Source: Intrasporangium oryzae NRRL B-24470 (GTDB lineage: Bacteria > Actinomycetota > Actinomycetes > Actinomycetales > Dermatophilaceae). Taken from it: a stretch of 64,000 nucleotides of DNA. Below are positions 26,168 to 35,640 of this stretch, piece by piece. Within the stretch, counting starts at the first letter, position 1. Each line of letters opens with the position of its first letter. The DNA lies in the NCBI RefSeq assembly GCF_000576595.1, contig NZ_AWSA01000001.1:124001-188000 (forward strand). Direction: 5' to 3'. The position numbers and the translations under genes are program-made. The notes under the pieces were generated by a model, which saw only the letters and a program-made list of their open reading frames with translations, was not told the DNA's origin and searched no databases.

Positions 26168-28963
26168 ATGGTCCATGGCTCACGTCTTCGGCGAGAGCTG
26201 CAGGTCTCTCGCGTCAGCTGGGTGGCCCAGGCTGCGTTGGCTGCTCTGCTCCTGCTGCTCACGGCCGGCGGCACCGCCCAAGCGGCCAGTCCTAACCCCG
26301 AGTGCGCGGTGGCTGCCCTGCTGATCCAGCAGGGCAAGCCACAGCAGGCGGAGGGCAAGATCAGAGCGGCCTCGCTGATCGGAGAGTGCGCCGCCGAGCT
26401 GGCCTCTGCCCGCGACCAGACGACGCTCGCGGCGAACCTCGCCGAGAAGGCCCGAGCGGAGCTGGCGGTCAAGCGCTGGGCTGACGCATCAACATGGGCA
26501 GCCTCGGCTCTGACCCTTGACGCGAACAACGAGCTCGCCAAGACAGTTGCTGCGTCCGCGAAACGGGCGGCCACCGCCGAGGCAGCACAGCAGGCCGACC
26601 TCGCGGCACAAGGCAAGTCCCAGCTGCAGAAGCTTCTCGACCAGTGGAACACGTTCTACGAGGAGCAGCTCTCGCCGCTCGCCTCATTGTTCCTGCCGTT
26701 CCTCGCGATCCTGGCGGCCCTTCTGGTCGCCGCACGACTTCTCGTGCTCCTGGTGCCAGCGTGGCAAGAGGCCGACGACCGATCCGAGCAGGTGTGGCGC
26801 CACTGGATCGTCATCGCCGGAGCCGCGAGCCTGGTGATTGGAGCCGCCTTGGTATCCGTGGGAGCCTCCGACGTAGTCACCGCGCCGCTGTCGTCGGGAA
26901 CGGCGCTCGTCCTGCTTGCGCTCGTCGTTGCCGCTGGGGTCGGTGCCTACCTGCTCGGCGAGCTTGCCTATCGACGAGGAGAAGGGGCGTCGGGCCGAAG
27001 CGAGCAGGACGAGCGGTCTTGGCCCACGCCCATCTCACTCACCGCTGCCGGCATCGGCCTCTTCGCTGTGGGCGCCGTGGCCTTGTTGGCGCGGCTCTCA
27101 GGAGGCGACACATTCCCTCCCTGGATGGACGCGTGGGGAGTCATCATCCTCGGGGTTGTCGTCGCGGCGCTGGGGGTGGTGCTGACCGCGTGGTGGCTGG
27201 CCACCCGGATCCGTCTCGAGGTCAAGTTCAATGCTTCCAGCGGCACCGAGCGGGCGACGCGTGCCGGTGCGGTGGTCGCCTACCTCAACGAGCTCGGCGG
27301 CGAGAAGCCGAAAGGACTCGAGGTCCCCGGAGGCAGCGACGTCACCGCCCTCGACGGTGCCTTCGCGACCATGCCGGAGAACGCCGCACTCAGGGTCCTG
27401 AAGTCGTTCATCACGGCGCTCGCCGGATTCACGCCTTGGGTGGCGACGATCCAGGACCAAGATGGCTCACTCGCGATCCTGGTCCGTCGCAATGGGCGCT
27501 CGGAGGACTCCGCGGTGATCGACCCGGTCAGGCTGCTTCCGCAGGGTATCTGGACCGAGTCTTCCGGGCAGCAGACCGGTGCCGTTGACGACGGCAAGGC
27601 AGAGACCGACAAGACCGCGGCTGACCAGGCGCAGGCGGCTCTTCAGTTCGCCGCGGCCCACATCCTCACGACCATGGCCGAACACCATCCGAGCATCCGG
27701 ATCGGTCTCGCCGGTGCCAGCAGCTGGCGGAGCATCGGCCTGCAGTACATCGCCGCATCCGGAGCGGTTCCCGAAGAGCGCAAGCAGGAGGTCCTCGCCC
27801 TCGCCGTGGACGAGGACCCAGGCAACCTGGCCGCATTGTTGGCCTTCCGGCATGCTCTGGATCGCCGGTCTCAGGACTACGACACGCTCGTTGCGTACCG
27901 TGACTGGCTGAGGACGTTCGAGCGCAGGCTGGGCCCGATCGACAACGATGCGAAGGCCGCGTTGCGGCTGCGGGTGCGGTACACGCGAGCCAGCATCGCC
28001 CTCAATGCGGTCTACGCGTCACCGTCCGCGAAGCTCGACGTGACATCGGGTGCACTGCCACGGCCGCTCTGCCTCGACATGGCCCTGGCGAAGAATGCGC
28101 TCAGGCTGATGGACCACGCCTCGGCCGCCGGCAGCAGCTCCCCAGAGCTCAGGCACTTCTGTGCCCAGTTCTCCGCCGACGTCGAGGGGGCTCGATACCT
28201 CACCGGGCTCAGCGACGTGAGTCCTGAGCCGGGCGGCCCGTATGGCATGTACAACCTCGCGTGCGGCTTCGCCTCCCGCAACGACATACCGTGGCCGGGA
28301 GCACAGCGGCGTTCCTTCGCGGACGACGATGCCAAGGCGGTTTCGCTCCTCCGAAGTGCGGGCACTCTCAGCACGCTCAAGACCTGGATGCCGAACGATC
28401 CTCAGCTCGCACGGTTCCGCGAACGGACGGCATACCAGAACGAGTTCCTCGCCGATCCGCGCACCGACTTCTTCGAGCTGTCGCCGGTCAAGCCGTACGC
28501 GAGCGACCTCAAGGCGTCCGGGTTCGGACAGGTGTCGCTCATCAGCCGAGCCCAGCCTTCCGAGCTGGCCTTGGGCACAGCCACCGCAAGTCCGACGGTC
28601 CGCCGCCAGATCGTGGAGCTTGCATCGCTTCACACGAGCCTGACCGACTACCGCGTCGTGGACCTCGAAGAGCTGGCCTTGGAGATGATCCAGCTGCTCA
28701 GCGGCCAGGCAGCCGGGGACGCTGGTGCCGACCCGACCGAGGCGCCTCTGAGCGGGTGGGAGGTCGAGATAGTCGACCAGCTTCTTCAGCGAGGGATCGC
28801 GACCACATTCGCGGTGGGTGCCCTGGGCCCTCAGCTGGCACCGCTGGCCACGGAAATGGCCGAGAGGATCCTCACGACATGCAAGCCCGGCGAGGGACAG
28901 ACGGCAGAAACCGCGGCGAACGTGCTGGCTGCGCACGTCGCCGCGTGGTCGCTCACCGTCTGA
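26168..28963 (+). CDS. large orphan membrane protein with helical repeat regions
   Basis: 931 residues from ATG 26168; upstream the frame is a soxR shadow. A signal-like helix at about 15-38 (ending TAQAA) is followed by a helical segment resembling degenerate TPRs, then five hydrophobic helices at about 171-197, 211-237, 244-268, 287-310 and 322-348, and finally a soluble C-terminal part of about 580 residues with helical-repeat character. I do not recognise any family. Base composition is visibly less GC-rich at third positions than in neighbours, suggesting transfer. It ends in a strong terminator-like hairpin and stands alone. Confidence 0.8.
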   Translation: MVHGSRLRRELQVSRVSWVAQAALAALLLLLTAGGTAQAASPNPECAVAALLIQQGKPQQAEGKIRAASLIGECAAELASARDQTTLAANLAEKARAELAVKRWADASTWAASALTLDANNELAKTVAASAKRAATAEAAQQADLAAQGKSQLQKLLDQWNTFYEEQLSPLASLFLPFLAILAALLVAARLLVLLVPAWQEADDRSEQVWRHWIVIAGAASLVIGAALVSVGASDVVTAPLSSGTALVLLALVVAAGVGAYLLGELAYRRGEGASGRSEQDERSWPTPISLTAAGIGLFAVGAVALLARLSGGDTFPPWMDAWGVIILGVVVAALGVVLTAWWLATRIRLEVKFNASSGTERATRAGAVVAYLNELGGEKPKGLEVPGGSDVTALDGAFATMPENAALRVLKSFITALAGFTPWVATIQDQDGSLAILVRRNGRSEDSAVIDPVRLLPQGIWTESSGQQTGAVDDGKAETDKTAADQAQAALQFAAAHILTTMAEHHPSIRIGLAGASSWRSIGLQYIAASGAVPEERKQEVLALAVDEDPGNLAALLAFRHALDRRSQDYDTLVAYRDWLRTFERRLGPIDNDAKAALRLRVRYTRASIALNAVYASPSAKLDVTSGALPRPLCLDMALAKNALRLMDHASAAGSSSPELRHFCAQFSADVEGARYLTGLSDVSPEPGGPYGMYNLACGFASRNDIPWPGAQRRSFADDDAKAVSLLRSAGTLSTLKTWMPNDPQLARFRERTAYQNEFLADPRTDFFELSPVKPYASDLKASGFGQVSLISRAQPSELALGTATASPTVRRQIVELASLHTSLTDYRVVDLEELALEMIQLLSGQAAGDAGADPTEAPLSGWEVEIVDQLLQRGIATTFAVGALGPQLAPLATEMAERILTTCKPGEGQTAETAANVLAAHVAAWSLTV

Positions 28964-28983
28964 GGTGGGCCGAGGGACCGGAA

Positions 28984-29026
28984 CGAACCCCGGTCCTGGT
29001 GGCGAATGCACCAGGACCGGGGTTCG
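28984..29026. terminator. long hairpin between the orphan membrane gene and the ABC exporter
   Basis: 17-bp exact arms (28984-29000, CGAACCCCGGTCCTGGT, and 29010-29026) with a 9-base loop, 20 bases after the upstream stop and 17 before the convergent ABC gene's stop. It probably terminates both transcripts. Confidence 0.8.
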
Positions 29027-29043
29027 GTCCGGCCGGTCGACCC

Positions 29044-31173
29044 TTACCGGGTCTGGCCGTCGTCCGGAAGAGCCGCGTCGGGGGCCGGGGCGCTCGGCGT
29101 CCCCGCCGGAGCTGCGCCACCGCCACCGCCGGGTGCACCCGCGCCCGCCATCGCCGGTATGCCGCTCGGCGGGCCTGCGAGCCCGGCCGCGTCGTCGAGG
29201 TCGGCCGCAGCACCCGCGAACTGAGCGGCATACAGCGTCGCGTAGGCGCCCTGGGCCGCGAGCAGCTCGGCGTGCGTGCCCTGCTCGACGATGCGGCCGT
29301 TCTCCATGACGAGGATGAGGTCGGCGTCGCGGATCGTCGAGAGGCGGTGCGCGATGACGAAGCTCGTCCGGTCGGAGCGCAGCGCTGCCATGGCGTGCTG
29401 CACGAGCAGCTCGGTGCGGGTATCGACCGAGCTCGTCGCCTCGTCGAGGATGAGCAGGGCCGGGTCGGACAGGAAGGCCCTCGCGATCGTGAGCAGCTGC
29501 TTCTCGCCGGCGGAGATGTTCGACGCCTCGTCGTCCAGGACGGTGTCGTAGCCGTCGGGCAACGAGTGGACGAAGCGGTCGACGTAGGTCGCCCTCGCGG
29601 CCTCGATGACCTCCTCGTCCGTCGCGCCGGGGCGACCGTAGGCGATGTTGTCGCGGATCGTGCCCCCGAAGAGCCACGTGTCCTGCAGCACCATGCCGAT
29701 ATGCGACCGCAGGCCGTGCCGTGACAGGTCGCGGATGTCCACGCCGTCCAGGGTGATCCGACCGGCGTCGAGCTCGTAGAACCGCATGATGAGGTTGACG
29801 AGCGTCGTCTTGCCGGCACCGGTCGGCCCGACGATCGCGACGGTCTGACCCGGCCGCACCGTGAGGTTGAGGTCCTCGATGAGCGGCTGGTCCGGGACGT
29901 ACGAGAACGACACGTGCTCGAAGGCGACCTTGCCGTGCGGGTCGTCGATGACCACGGCGGAGGTGGTCTCGGCCTCCTGCTCGTCGGCGTCGAGGACCTC
30001 GAAGACACGCTCGGCCGAGGCGACGCCCGACTGGAGCACGTTGGCCATCGACGCGACCTGCGTCAGCGGCTGCGTGAACTGGCGGGAGTACTGAATGAAC
30101 GCCTGCACGTCACCGAGGCTCATCGAGCCGGACGCGACGCGGAGACCACCGACGACGGCAATGACGACGTAGTTGAGGTTCCCGATGAACATCATCGTCG
30201 GCATGATGATGCCGCTGATGAACTGCGCCCCGAACGACGCCCCGAAGAGCTCGTCGTTCTTCACCCGGAAGTTCGCCTCGGTCTCCTTCTGGCGGCCGTA
30301 GACCTTGACGAGGCCGTGCCCGGTGAAGGTCTCCTCGATGATGCCGTTGAGCTCACCGGTGTTGCGCCACTGCTGGATGAACAGCTTCTGCGAGCGCTTC
30401 GCGATGGCGCTCGTCACCACGATCGAGACCGGGATCGTCACGAGCGCGATGAGGGCGAGCGTCCAGGAGATCCAGAACATCATCACCATCACGGCGACGA
30501 CGGTGAGCAGGGCGTTGAGCAGCTGCGAGAGCGTCTGCTGGAGCGACATGCCCACGTTGTCGATGTCGTTGGTGACGCGGCTCAGGATCTCGCCACGGGG
30601 CTGCTTGTCGAAGTACGGCAGCGGGAGGCGGTTGAGCTTGGCCTCGACCTCCTCGCGCAGGGCGTACATCGTCTTCTGGAGGACTCCCTGGAGGATCCAG
30701 CCCTGCATCCACATGAGCAACGACGCGACGACGAAGAGCGCCACGACGAGGAGGAGCACGCTGCGCAGCGCCTCGAAGTCGATGCCCTGCCCAGGGATGA
30801 AGTCGATGTTCGACAACAGGTCGGCCTGAGTGCTCTTGCCCTGGGCGCGGAGGGCCGCGATCGCCTGCTCCTTCGTGACCCCGGCAGGGATCTTCGAGCC
30901 GATGAAGCCGGCGAAGATGATGTCGGTCGCCCGGCCGAGGATCTTCGGCCCGACCGAGGTGAGGATGACGCTCACGACGGACAGGGCCACGACGAGGATC
31001 ACGCGCGCGCGGTGCGGCCGGAGGCGCCCGAGCAGTCGCTTGGCCGACGGGCCGAAGTTGAGCGACTTCTCCCCGGGCTGGCCGATCTGCATGTGCGGCG
31101 GACCGCCTCGACGCACCGGGCCCCGCCGCGCCTCGGCCGCCTTCTCCTCCGCGGTCTTGACTCCCTCGGCCAT
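29044..31173 (-). CDS. ABC exporter half-transporter (permease-ATPase fusion), second subunit
   Basis: 709 residues. An N-terminal cytoplasmic stretch, six membrane helices of the type I exporter fold (about 60-390), then the ATPase domain with Walker A GPTGAGKTT, Walker B LLILDEAT and H-loop IAHRLST. The signature motif is NISAGEKQ instead of LSGGQ, and the adjacent subunit has NVSGGQRQ; such asymmetry is typical of heterodimeric multidrug exporters. The C-terminal 70 residues are Gly/Ala/Pro-rich. The start ATG overlaps the stop of the first subunit by one base. Exported substrate unknown; drug or lipid export under the upstream TetR gene is likely. Confidence 0.92.
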   Translation of the reverse strand: MAEGVKTAEEKAAEARRGPVRRGGPPHMQIGQPGEKSLNFGPSAKRLLGRLRPHRARVILVVALSVVSVILTSVGPKILGRATDIIFAGFIGSKIPAGVTKEQAIAALRAQGKSTQADLLSNIDFIPGQGIDFEALRSVLLLVVALFVVASLLMWMQGWILQGVLQKTMYALREEVEAKLNRLPLPYFDKQPRGEILSRVTNDIDNVGMSLQQTLSQLLNALLTVVAVMVMMFWISWTLALIALVTIPVSIVVTSAIAKRSQKLFIQQWRNTGELNGIIEETFTGHGLVKVYGRQKETEANFRVKNDELFGASFGAQFISGIIMPTMMFIGNLNYVVIAVVGGLRVASGSMSLGDVQAFIQYSRQFTQPLTQVASMANVLQSGVASAERVFEVLDADEQEAETTSAVVIDDPHGKVAFEHVSFSYVPDQPLIEDLNLTVRPGQTVAIVGPTGAGKTTLVNLIMRFYELDAGRITLDGVDIRDLSRHGLRSHIGMVLQDTWLFGGTIRDNIAYGRPGATDEEVIEAARATYVDRFVHSLPDGYDTVLDDEASNISAGEKQLLTIARAFLSDPALLILDEATSSVDTRTELLVQHAMAALRSDRTSFVIAHRLSTIRDADLILVMENGRIVEQGTHAELLAAQGAYATLYAAQFAGAAADLDDAAGLAGPPSGIPAMAGAGAPGGGGGAAPAGTPSAPAPDAALPDDGQTR

Positions 31174-32906
31174 CAGGCCGCCTCCTCCGCACTGCGCTGG
31201 GACTCGACGATCTCCCGGTAGGTCTCACAGGAGTCGAGGAGCTGGTCATGGGTGCCCTGGCCGACGATGTGGCCGTCGTCGAGCACGATGATGTGGTCGG
31301 CGTCGACGATCGTCGACACGCGTTGGGCCACGACGAGCACCGTGCTGTTGGCCGTCACCGGTCGCAGCGCCCGCCGGAGCCGGGCGTCCGTCGACAGGTC
31401 GAGGGCCGAGAAGGAGTCGTCGAAGAGGTAGATGGCCGGGCGCTTGACGATCGCACGGGCGATGGCGAGCCGCTGGCGCTGGCCGCCGGAGACGTTCGTG
31501 CCGCCCTGCGCGATGTGGCCGTCGAGCCCGCCGTCCATCTCACGGACGAAGTCCTCGGCCTGGGCGATCCGCAGAGCGTCCCAGAGCTCCTCGTCCGTGG
31601 CGTCGGGGTTTCCGTAGCGCAGGTTCGTCGCCACCGTTCCGGTGAAGAGGTACGGCTTCTGCGGCACGAGGCCGATCGTCCCCCACAGCTCGTCGAGCTC
31701 GAGGTCGCGCACGTCGACCCCGCCGACGCGGACCTTGCCGCTCGAGACGTCGAAGAGCCGTGGGATGAGCCCGAGGAGCGTCGTCTTGCCCGAACCGGTC
31801 GAGCCGATGATCGCCGTCATCCGGCCCGGGCGGGCCTGGAACGTGACGTCCTGGAGGACCGACCGCTCGGCACCGGGGTAGTGGAAGTCGACGTCGATGA
31901 ACTCGACGCCCGCTCCGTGGTCGTGGAGCGGGATGGGCTGGACCGACTCGACGACGGTCGACGAGGTGTCGAGGACCTCCTCGATACGTCCGGCGGACAC
32001 TGCGGCACGCGGGATCATCGTGGCCATGAAGGTCGCCATCATGACGCCCATGAGGATCTGGAGCAGGTAGGCGAGGAACGCGGTGAGCGAGCCCACCTCC
32101 ATCTCGCCCGAGTCGATCCGGAAGGCGCCGAACCACAGCACGGCGACCGACGACAGGTTGAAGATGACCATGACGATCGGGAAGACGAGGGCCATGAGAC
32201 GCCCGACCCGCAGGCCGGCGTCGGTCAGGTCGGCGTTGGCCCCGGCGAAGCGCCTCTCCTCGAGGTCCTCGCGGACGAAGGCCCGCACGACCCGGATCCC
32301 GGTGATCTGCTCGCGCAGGACCCGGTTGACGTTGTCGAGCGACTTCTGCATCCGTCCGAACTGCGGGACCATCCGCCAGATGACGAGGCCGACGCACAGG
32401 CCGAGGAGCGGCACGGCGACCGCGACGAGCCAGGCGAGGCCGACGTCCTCGCGCAGGGCCATGAAGACGCCGCCGACCATCATGATCGGGGTGGAGACGA
32501 GCATCGCGAAGCCCATGAAGGTGACCATCTGGACCTGGGTCACGTCGTTGGTGTTGCGGGAGATGAGCGTCGGCGCCCCGAACCGCGTCACCTCCTGGGC
32601 GGAGAAGTCGACGACGTTCTGGAAGATGTTGGCGCGAAGGTCACGGCCCATGCCCATCGCGACGCGCGCGGCGAAGTAGGTGGCTCCGACGGCGGCCGCG
32701 ATCTGGATGATGCTGACACCGAGCATGAGCGCGCCGTGCCTCAGGATGAAGCCCGTGTCACCGACGGCGACGCCCTCGTCGATGATCTGGCCGTTCAGGG
32801 TCGGCAGGTAGAGCGAGGCGATCGTGGCGACGAGCTGAAGCAGGACGATCACCACGATCTCGCCTTGGTACGGCCGCAGATGGCTGCGGAGCAGGCGGAT
32901 GAGCAT
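31173..32906 (-). CDS. ABC exporter half-transporter (permease-ATPase fusion), first subunit
   Basis: 577 residues from ATG 32906 (MLIRLLRSHLRPYQG). Six transmembrane helices occupy about 15-300, followed by an ATPase domain with Walker A GSTGSGKTT and signature NVSGGQRQR. Walker B reads IYLFDDSFSAL, with Asp where the catalytic Glu usually is, so this subunit probably holds the degenerate ATP site, while the partner subunit keeps DEAT. Together they form a heterodimer of the LmrCD/TM287-288 kind. It lies 59 bases after the TetR gene in the same direction. The frame continues open upstream to 33350, but that is the TetR gene's shadow. Confidence 0.92.
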   Translation of the reverse strand: MLIRLLRSHLRPYQGEIVVIVLLQLVATIASLYLPTLNGQIIDEGVAVGDTGFILRHGALMLGVSIIQIAAAVGATYFAARVAMGMGRDLRANIFQNVVDFSAQEVTRFGAPTLISRNTNDVTQVQMVTFMGFAMLVSTPIMMVGGVFMALREDVGLAWLVAVAVPLLGLCVGLVIWRMVPQFGRMQKSLDNVNRVLREQITGIRVVRAFVREDLEERRFAGANADLTDAGLRVGRLMALVFPIVMVIFNLSSVAVLWFGAFRIDSGEMEVGSLTAFLAYLLQILMGVMMATFMATMIPRAAVSAGRIEEVLDTSSTVVESVQPIPLHDHGAGVEFIDVDFHYPGAERSVLQDVTFQARPGRMTAIIGSTGSGKTTLLGLIPRLFDVSSGKVRVGGVDVRDLELDELWGTIGLVPQKPYLFTGTVATNLRYGNPDATDEELWDALRIAQAEDFVREMDGGLDGHIAQGGTNVSGGQRQRLAIARAIVKRPAIYLFDDSFSALDLSTDARLRRALRPVTANSTVLVVAQRVSTIVDADHIIVLDDGHIVGQGTHDQLLDSCETYREIVESQRSAEEAA

Positions 32907-32965
32907 CGGTGGCCTTTCGACAGATATCGGACGAGCTGACGGTAGGGACTCACGTGGGGTGAGGG

Positions 32966-33697
32966 TCAAACGGTTTGTTCGACGCGGTCGGGTTCGAGGC
33001 GGTCGGGTTCGAGGCGGTCGGGTTCGAGGCGGTCGGGTTCGAGGCGGTCGGGTTCGAGGCGGTCGGGCCGTCGGCTCGGCTCCGTGCCCGTCTCCCGGCG
33101 CCGGCGTACCCCGTCGAGGATCGTGTCGACGATCTCCTCGGCGGTGAGCAGGCGCCCGTCGGTGATGCCGGGGTGGCTGGCCGAGAAGGTGAGCAGCCGC
33201 AGCCGCTGGAAGAGGTCGCCGACGGGGATCGTGATCTCGTCGGTGTCGGGCACGAGAAGGCGCCGCAGCGGCTCGACCGCCTGTTCGTGGACGGGCACAC
33301 ACGCGACGGACGGCGGGTCCGAGCGCCGATGCCGACCGGAGGCGATGCACTCGGTGTGGTCGCCGTCAGCCGGCGGCTGGGTCAGCCCCAGTGCACCCAT
33401 GAGGACGAACAGGCTCGTGAAGCGCTGCTGGAGGATGCGGGTGTAGTCGACGAGCCGGTCGCGCAGGGGCTGGTCGGGGTCGATCTTCATGAACTCGATC
33501 CGGACCGGCGCGGGGCAGAACGCCGCCCGCACGGCATCGCTCGCGAGGGCCTCCTTCGTCGGGTATGCGCGGTAGATCGTGCCCTCGGCCACGCCGGCCG
33601 CGCGGGCGATCTCGCTCGTCGTTGGCACCCGGCCGTGCTTGCGCGCGAGCTCGAGGTAGACGGCTGCGAGCGCGTCACGTCGGTCGTCGGGAGTCAT
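32966..33697 (-). CDS. TetR-family repressor with pentapeptide-repeat tail
   Basis: 243 residues from ATG 33697 (MTPDDRRDALA). A start 20 codons upstream is open, but it would run through the palindromic operator. The helix-turn-helix is at about 25-50 (TTSEIARAAGVAEGTIYRAYPTKEAL), then a ligand-binding helical domain. The last 35 residues are a run of DRLEP pentapeptides encoded by a 15-bp tandem repeat. Gene order tetR-ABC-ABC with a 59-base gap and an operator upstream suggests that it represses itself and the exporter, relieved by the exported compound. Confidence 0.92.
   Translation of the reverse strand: MTPDDRRDALAAVYLELARKHGRVPTTSEIARAAGVAEGTIYRAYPTKEALASDAVRAAFCPAPVRIEFMKIDPDQPLRDRLVDYTRILQQRFTSLFVLMGALGLTQPPADGDHTECIASGRHRRSDPPSVACVPVHEQAVEPLRRLLVPDTDEITIPVGDLFQRLRLLTFSASHPGITDGRLLTAEEIVDTILDGVRRRRETGTEPSRRPDRLEPDRLEPDRLEPDRLEPDRLEPDRVEQTV
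32991..33065. repeat. 15-bp in-frame tandem repeat in the TetR C-terminus
   Basis: Five exact copies of GGTTCGAGGCGGTCG (32991-33065) with partial copies on both sides. Being a multiple of three it encodes repeating Asp-Arg-Leu-Glu-Pro on the minus strand. Such exact repetition suggests recent slippage, and the copy number may differ between strains. Confidence 0.9.
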
Positions 33698-33742
33698 GGG
33701 CGCCGCGCGCCCGGACCGTGCTGCCACGCCTACCAGCATGAA

Positions 33743-33760
33743 TGAGTGAGGGCTCACTCA
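33743..33760. promoter_or_regulatory. TetR operator upstream of the exporter operon
   Basis: TGAGTGAG-GG-CTCACTCA, perfect 8-bp arms around a 2-bp centre, 46 bp before the chosen tetR start. TetR proteins typically bind palindromes of this size over their own promoters. Its position inside the longer alternative tetR frame supports the shorter start. Confidence 0.7.
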
Positions 33761-33968
33761 CAACCGTGCACGTCAGATGCCGTATGCCGCTGGGTCCCTC
33801 GGCGCGACGCTCACTCGCGCTGCCGCGGGCCCTCCCCGGCCCCGGCCCTCCCGGACCGACCCGGCCCTCCCCCGACCCTCCCGCGACCCCGGCCCTCCCG
33901 CGACCCCGGCCCTCCCCCGGCCCCGGCCCCGGCCCCGGCCCTCCCGGACCGACTCCAACATCCCGGCT

Positions 33969-34032
33969 GAACGCGGTGTTCGGTGTCGAACTCAGCGGTG
34001 TACCGCTGAGTTCGACACCGAACGCCGCGTTC
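33969..34032. repeat. 64-base hairpin with 30-bp arms in the intergenic region 33698-34110
   Basis: Left arm 33969-33998 starts GAACGCGGTGTTCGGTG; right arm 34003-34032 is its reverse complement except for one G-T pair, with loop TGTA. The arms carry the CCGAAC(A/G)CCGCGTTCGG-type core also found twice at 2014-2085. The rest of this 413-base gap holds the TetR operator, one GTATGCCG (33782), C-rich imperfect repeats of CGGCCCTCCC type (about 33835-33950), and CGGCAGGGA repeats (34037-34105). No gene is evident. It sits downstream of the methyltransferase gene and could terminate it. Confidence 0.8.
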
Positions 34033-34110
34033 GATCGGCAGGGAGAGCGGCAGGGACAGCGGCAGGGACAGCGGCAGGGAGCCGCAGGGAGAGCGGAAGG
34101 GAGAGGGTGC

Positions 34111-35640
34111 TCAGACGAGGAGGCCGTCGGCGACGAGCTCGCGCACGGCCGGCACGACCTCGGCCCGAACCGCGTCCGCGTCGACGTCGAGCACGGTGGC
34201 GATGGCGTCGAGCGCCGCGCCCGCCGTCAGCTCGCCGTCGGCGACGCCGAGGTAGGCGGCGAGCACCGTACCGGCGCGGACCACCCGGCCGAGGCCCCCG
34301 CCCTGACGGATGACGATCACGCTCGGGTCCCCGGCTCCGGGTGGGCCGTGACGCTCCTCGGTCACGTCGGGCGCGCACGACCAGGCGATGTCGAGCAGGT
34401 CGTCGTCGGAGTGCTCCGCGAGCCACGTGCGCGCGCGGAGGCCGGCATCGATCGTCGGTCCCATGGCGGGCGCCACTGGTCCGGACCACTCGACGAGGTC
34501 GTGCCAGGGCGCACGGTCGGTGAGCGGCCGCTGGAGGGTCACGACCCCGAACCCGACCGACTCGACACCGCGGGCGGCGAAGTCACGCAGCCAGGCGGCA
34601 TACATCCGGTCGTGGGCCGGGCTGCCGGGGACGGTGCCCCCGTCGCGCGACCACAGCTCGGCATACTCGGCGGGGTCCTGCTGCTCACGCTGGATGACCC
34701 ACGCGTCGAGGGCGACGCCGTCCTCGGCCGGATCGCCCAGCCAGTCCGCCCAGACATCCCGCCAGGTTCGACCGGCGGGGATCTCCCAGTTGCCGAGGAA
34801 CTGGGCGATCCCACCCAGCTCGAGGACGCTTCCGACCTCGCGGACGAGCGACCGGACGACCGCGTCTCCGGCCCGGCCCCCGTCCCGGTACTCGTAGAGC
34901 GGCAGGTCGTCGGTCCGGGGCGTGATGACGAAGGGCGGGTTGCTGACGACGAGCCCGAACCGCTCGCCTGCCACGGGGGTGAGCATGTCGCCGAGGCGCA
35001 GGTCGAGGTCGATGCCGGCGAGCGCGGCGTTGAGGGCGGCATACGCGAGCGCCCGTCGCGAGATGTCGGTGGCGACGATCGTCCGGGAGTGGCCCGCCAG
35101 GTGGAGCGCTTGAACGCCGCAGCCGGTGCCGAGGTCGAGCGCCCGGTCGACGGGCCGCCGGACCGTCCACGACGCGAGCGTCGTCGAGGCGCCACCGATG
35201 CCGAGGACGTGGTCGGGACGCAGGGGCGCCCGGGTCGCGATCTCGGAGAGGTCGGAGGCGACCCACCAGTCGTGCGCGTCGTCGGCATATGGGCGCAGGT
35301 CGCACGTCGCGCGGAGCGAGCCCGAGGGATCACCGGCGGCGGGGGCCGGGGCGATCAGGCCGAGGGCGCGCGCCCCCTCGAGGCCCAGCGTCGGCAGGGC
35401 AGCCGCCACCGAGGCCGACGGGACCGGCTCGCCGAGCGTCAGGAGTCGGACCAATGTCGCGCACGCGTCGGCGGCGCCGTCGGTCACGAGCCGGGCCGGC
35501 AGGGACTGCTCGCGGTGGAGGGCCGCCGAGGCGACCGGCCCGAGGCGCTCGGCCACGCCGTCGACCGTGAAGCGGGCCGCCTCGAGGTCGTCGCGGAGGC
35601 GGGCGAGCAGGACCGGGTCGACGACGGGCGCGTCGGTCAC
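34111..35640 (-). CDS. class I SAM-dependent methyltransferase (RsmC/PrmC-like)
   Basis: 509 residues. Residues 1-145 are a helical N-terminal domain; the Rossmann methyltransferase core follows, with motif [19 protein letters not shown] near 165-185 and the catalytic SNPPFV near 237, the NPPF/Y signature of enzymes methylating exocyclic amines (RNA guanine or adenine, DNA adenine, or protein glutamine). A long C-terminal region (about 330-509) ends in a winged-helix-like fold. The GTG start overlaps the STAS gene stop by four bases. Substrate unknown; an rRNA or protein target is more plausible than DNA restriction, since no endonuclease is near. Confidence 0.85.
   Translation of the reverse strand: MTDAPVVDPVLLARLRDDLEAARFTVDGVAERLGPVASAALHREQSLPARLVTDGAADACATLVRLLTLGEPVPSASVAAALPTLGLEGARALGLIAPAPAAGDPSGSLRATCDLRPYADDAHDWWVASDLSEIATRAPLRPDHVLGIGGASTTLASWTVRRPVDRALDLGTGCGVQALHLAGHSRTIVATDISRRALAYAALNAALAGIDLDLRLGDMLTPVAGERFGLVVSNPPFVITPRTDDLPLYEYRDGGRAGDAVVRSLVREVGSVLELGGIAQFLGNWEIPAGRTWRDVWADWLGDPAEDGVALDAWVIQREQQDPAEYAELWSRDGGTVPGSPAHDRMYAAWLRDFAARGVESVGFGVVTLQRPLTDRAPWHDLVEWSGPVAPAMGPTIDAGLRARTWLAEHSDDDLLDIAWSCAPDVTEERHGPPGAGDPSVIVIRQGGGLGRVVRAGTVLAAYLGVADGELTAGAALDAIATVLDVDADAVRAEVVPAVRELVADGLLV

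Noticed and set aside
32991-33065. tRNA T-loop sequences (GGTTCGA) in a repeated array
   Set aside because: The GGTTCGA words are part of a 15-bp coding repeat; no acceptor stem, anticodon arm or D-loop can be folded around them. I found no tRNA elsewhere.
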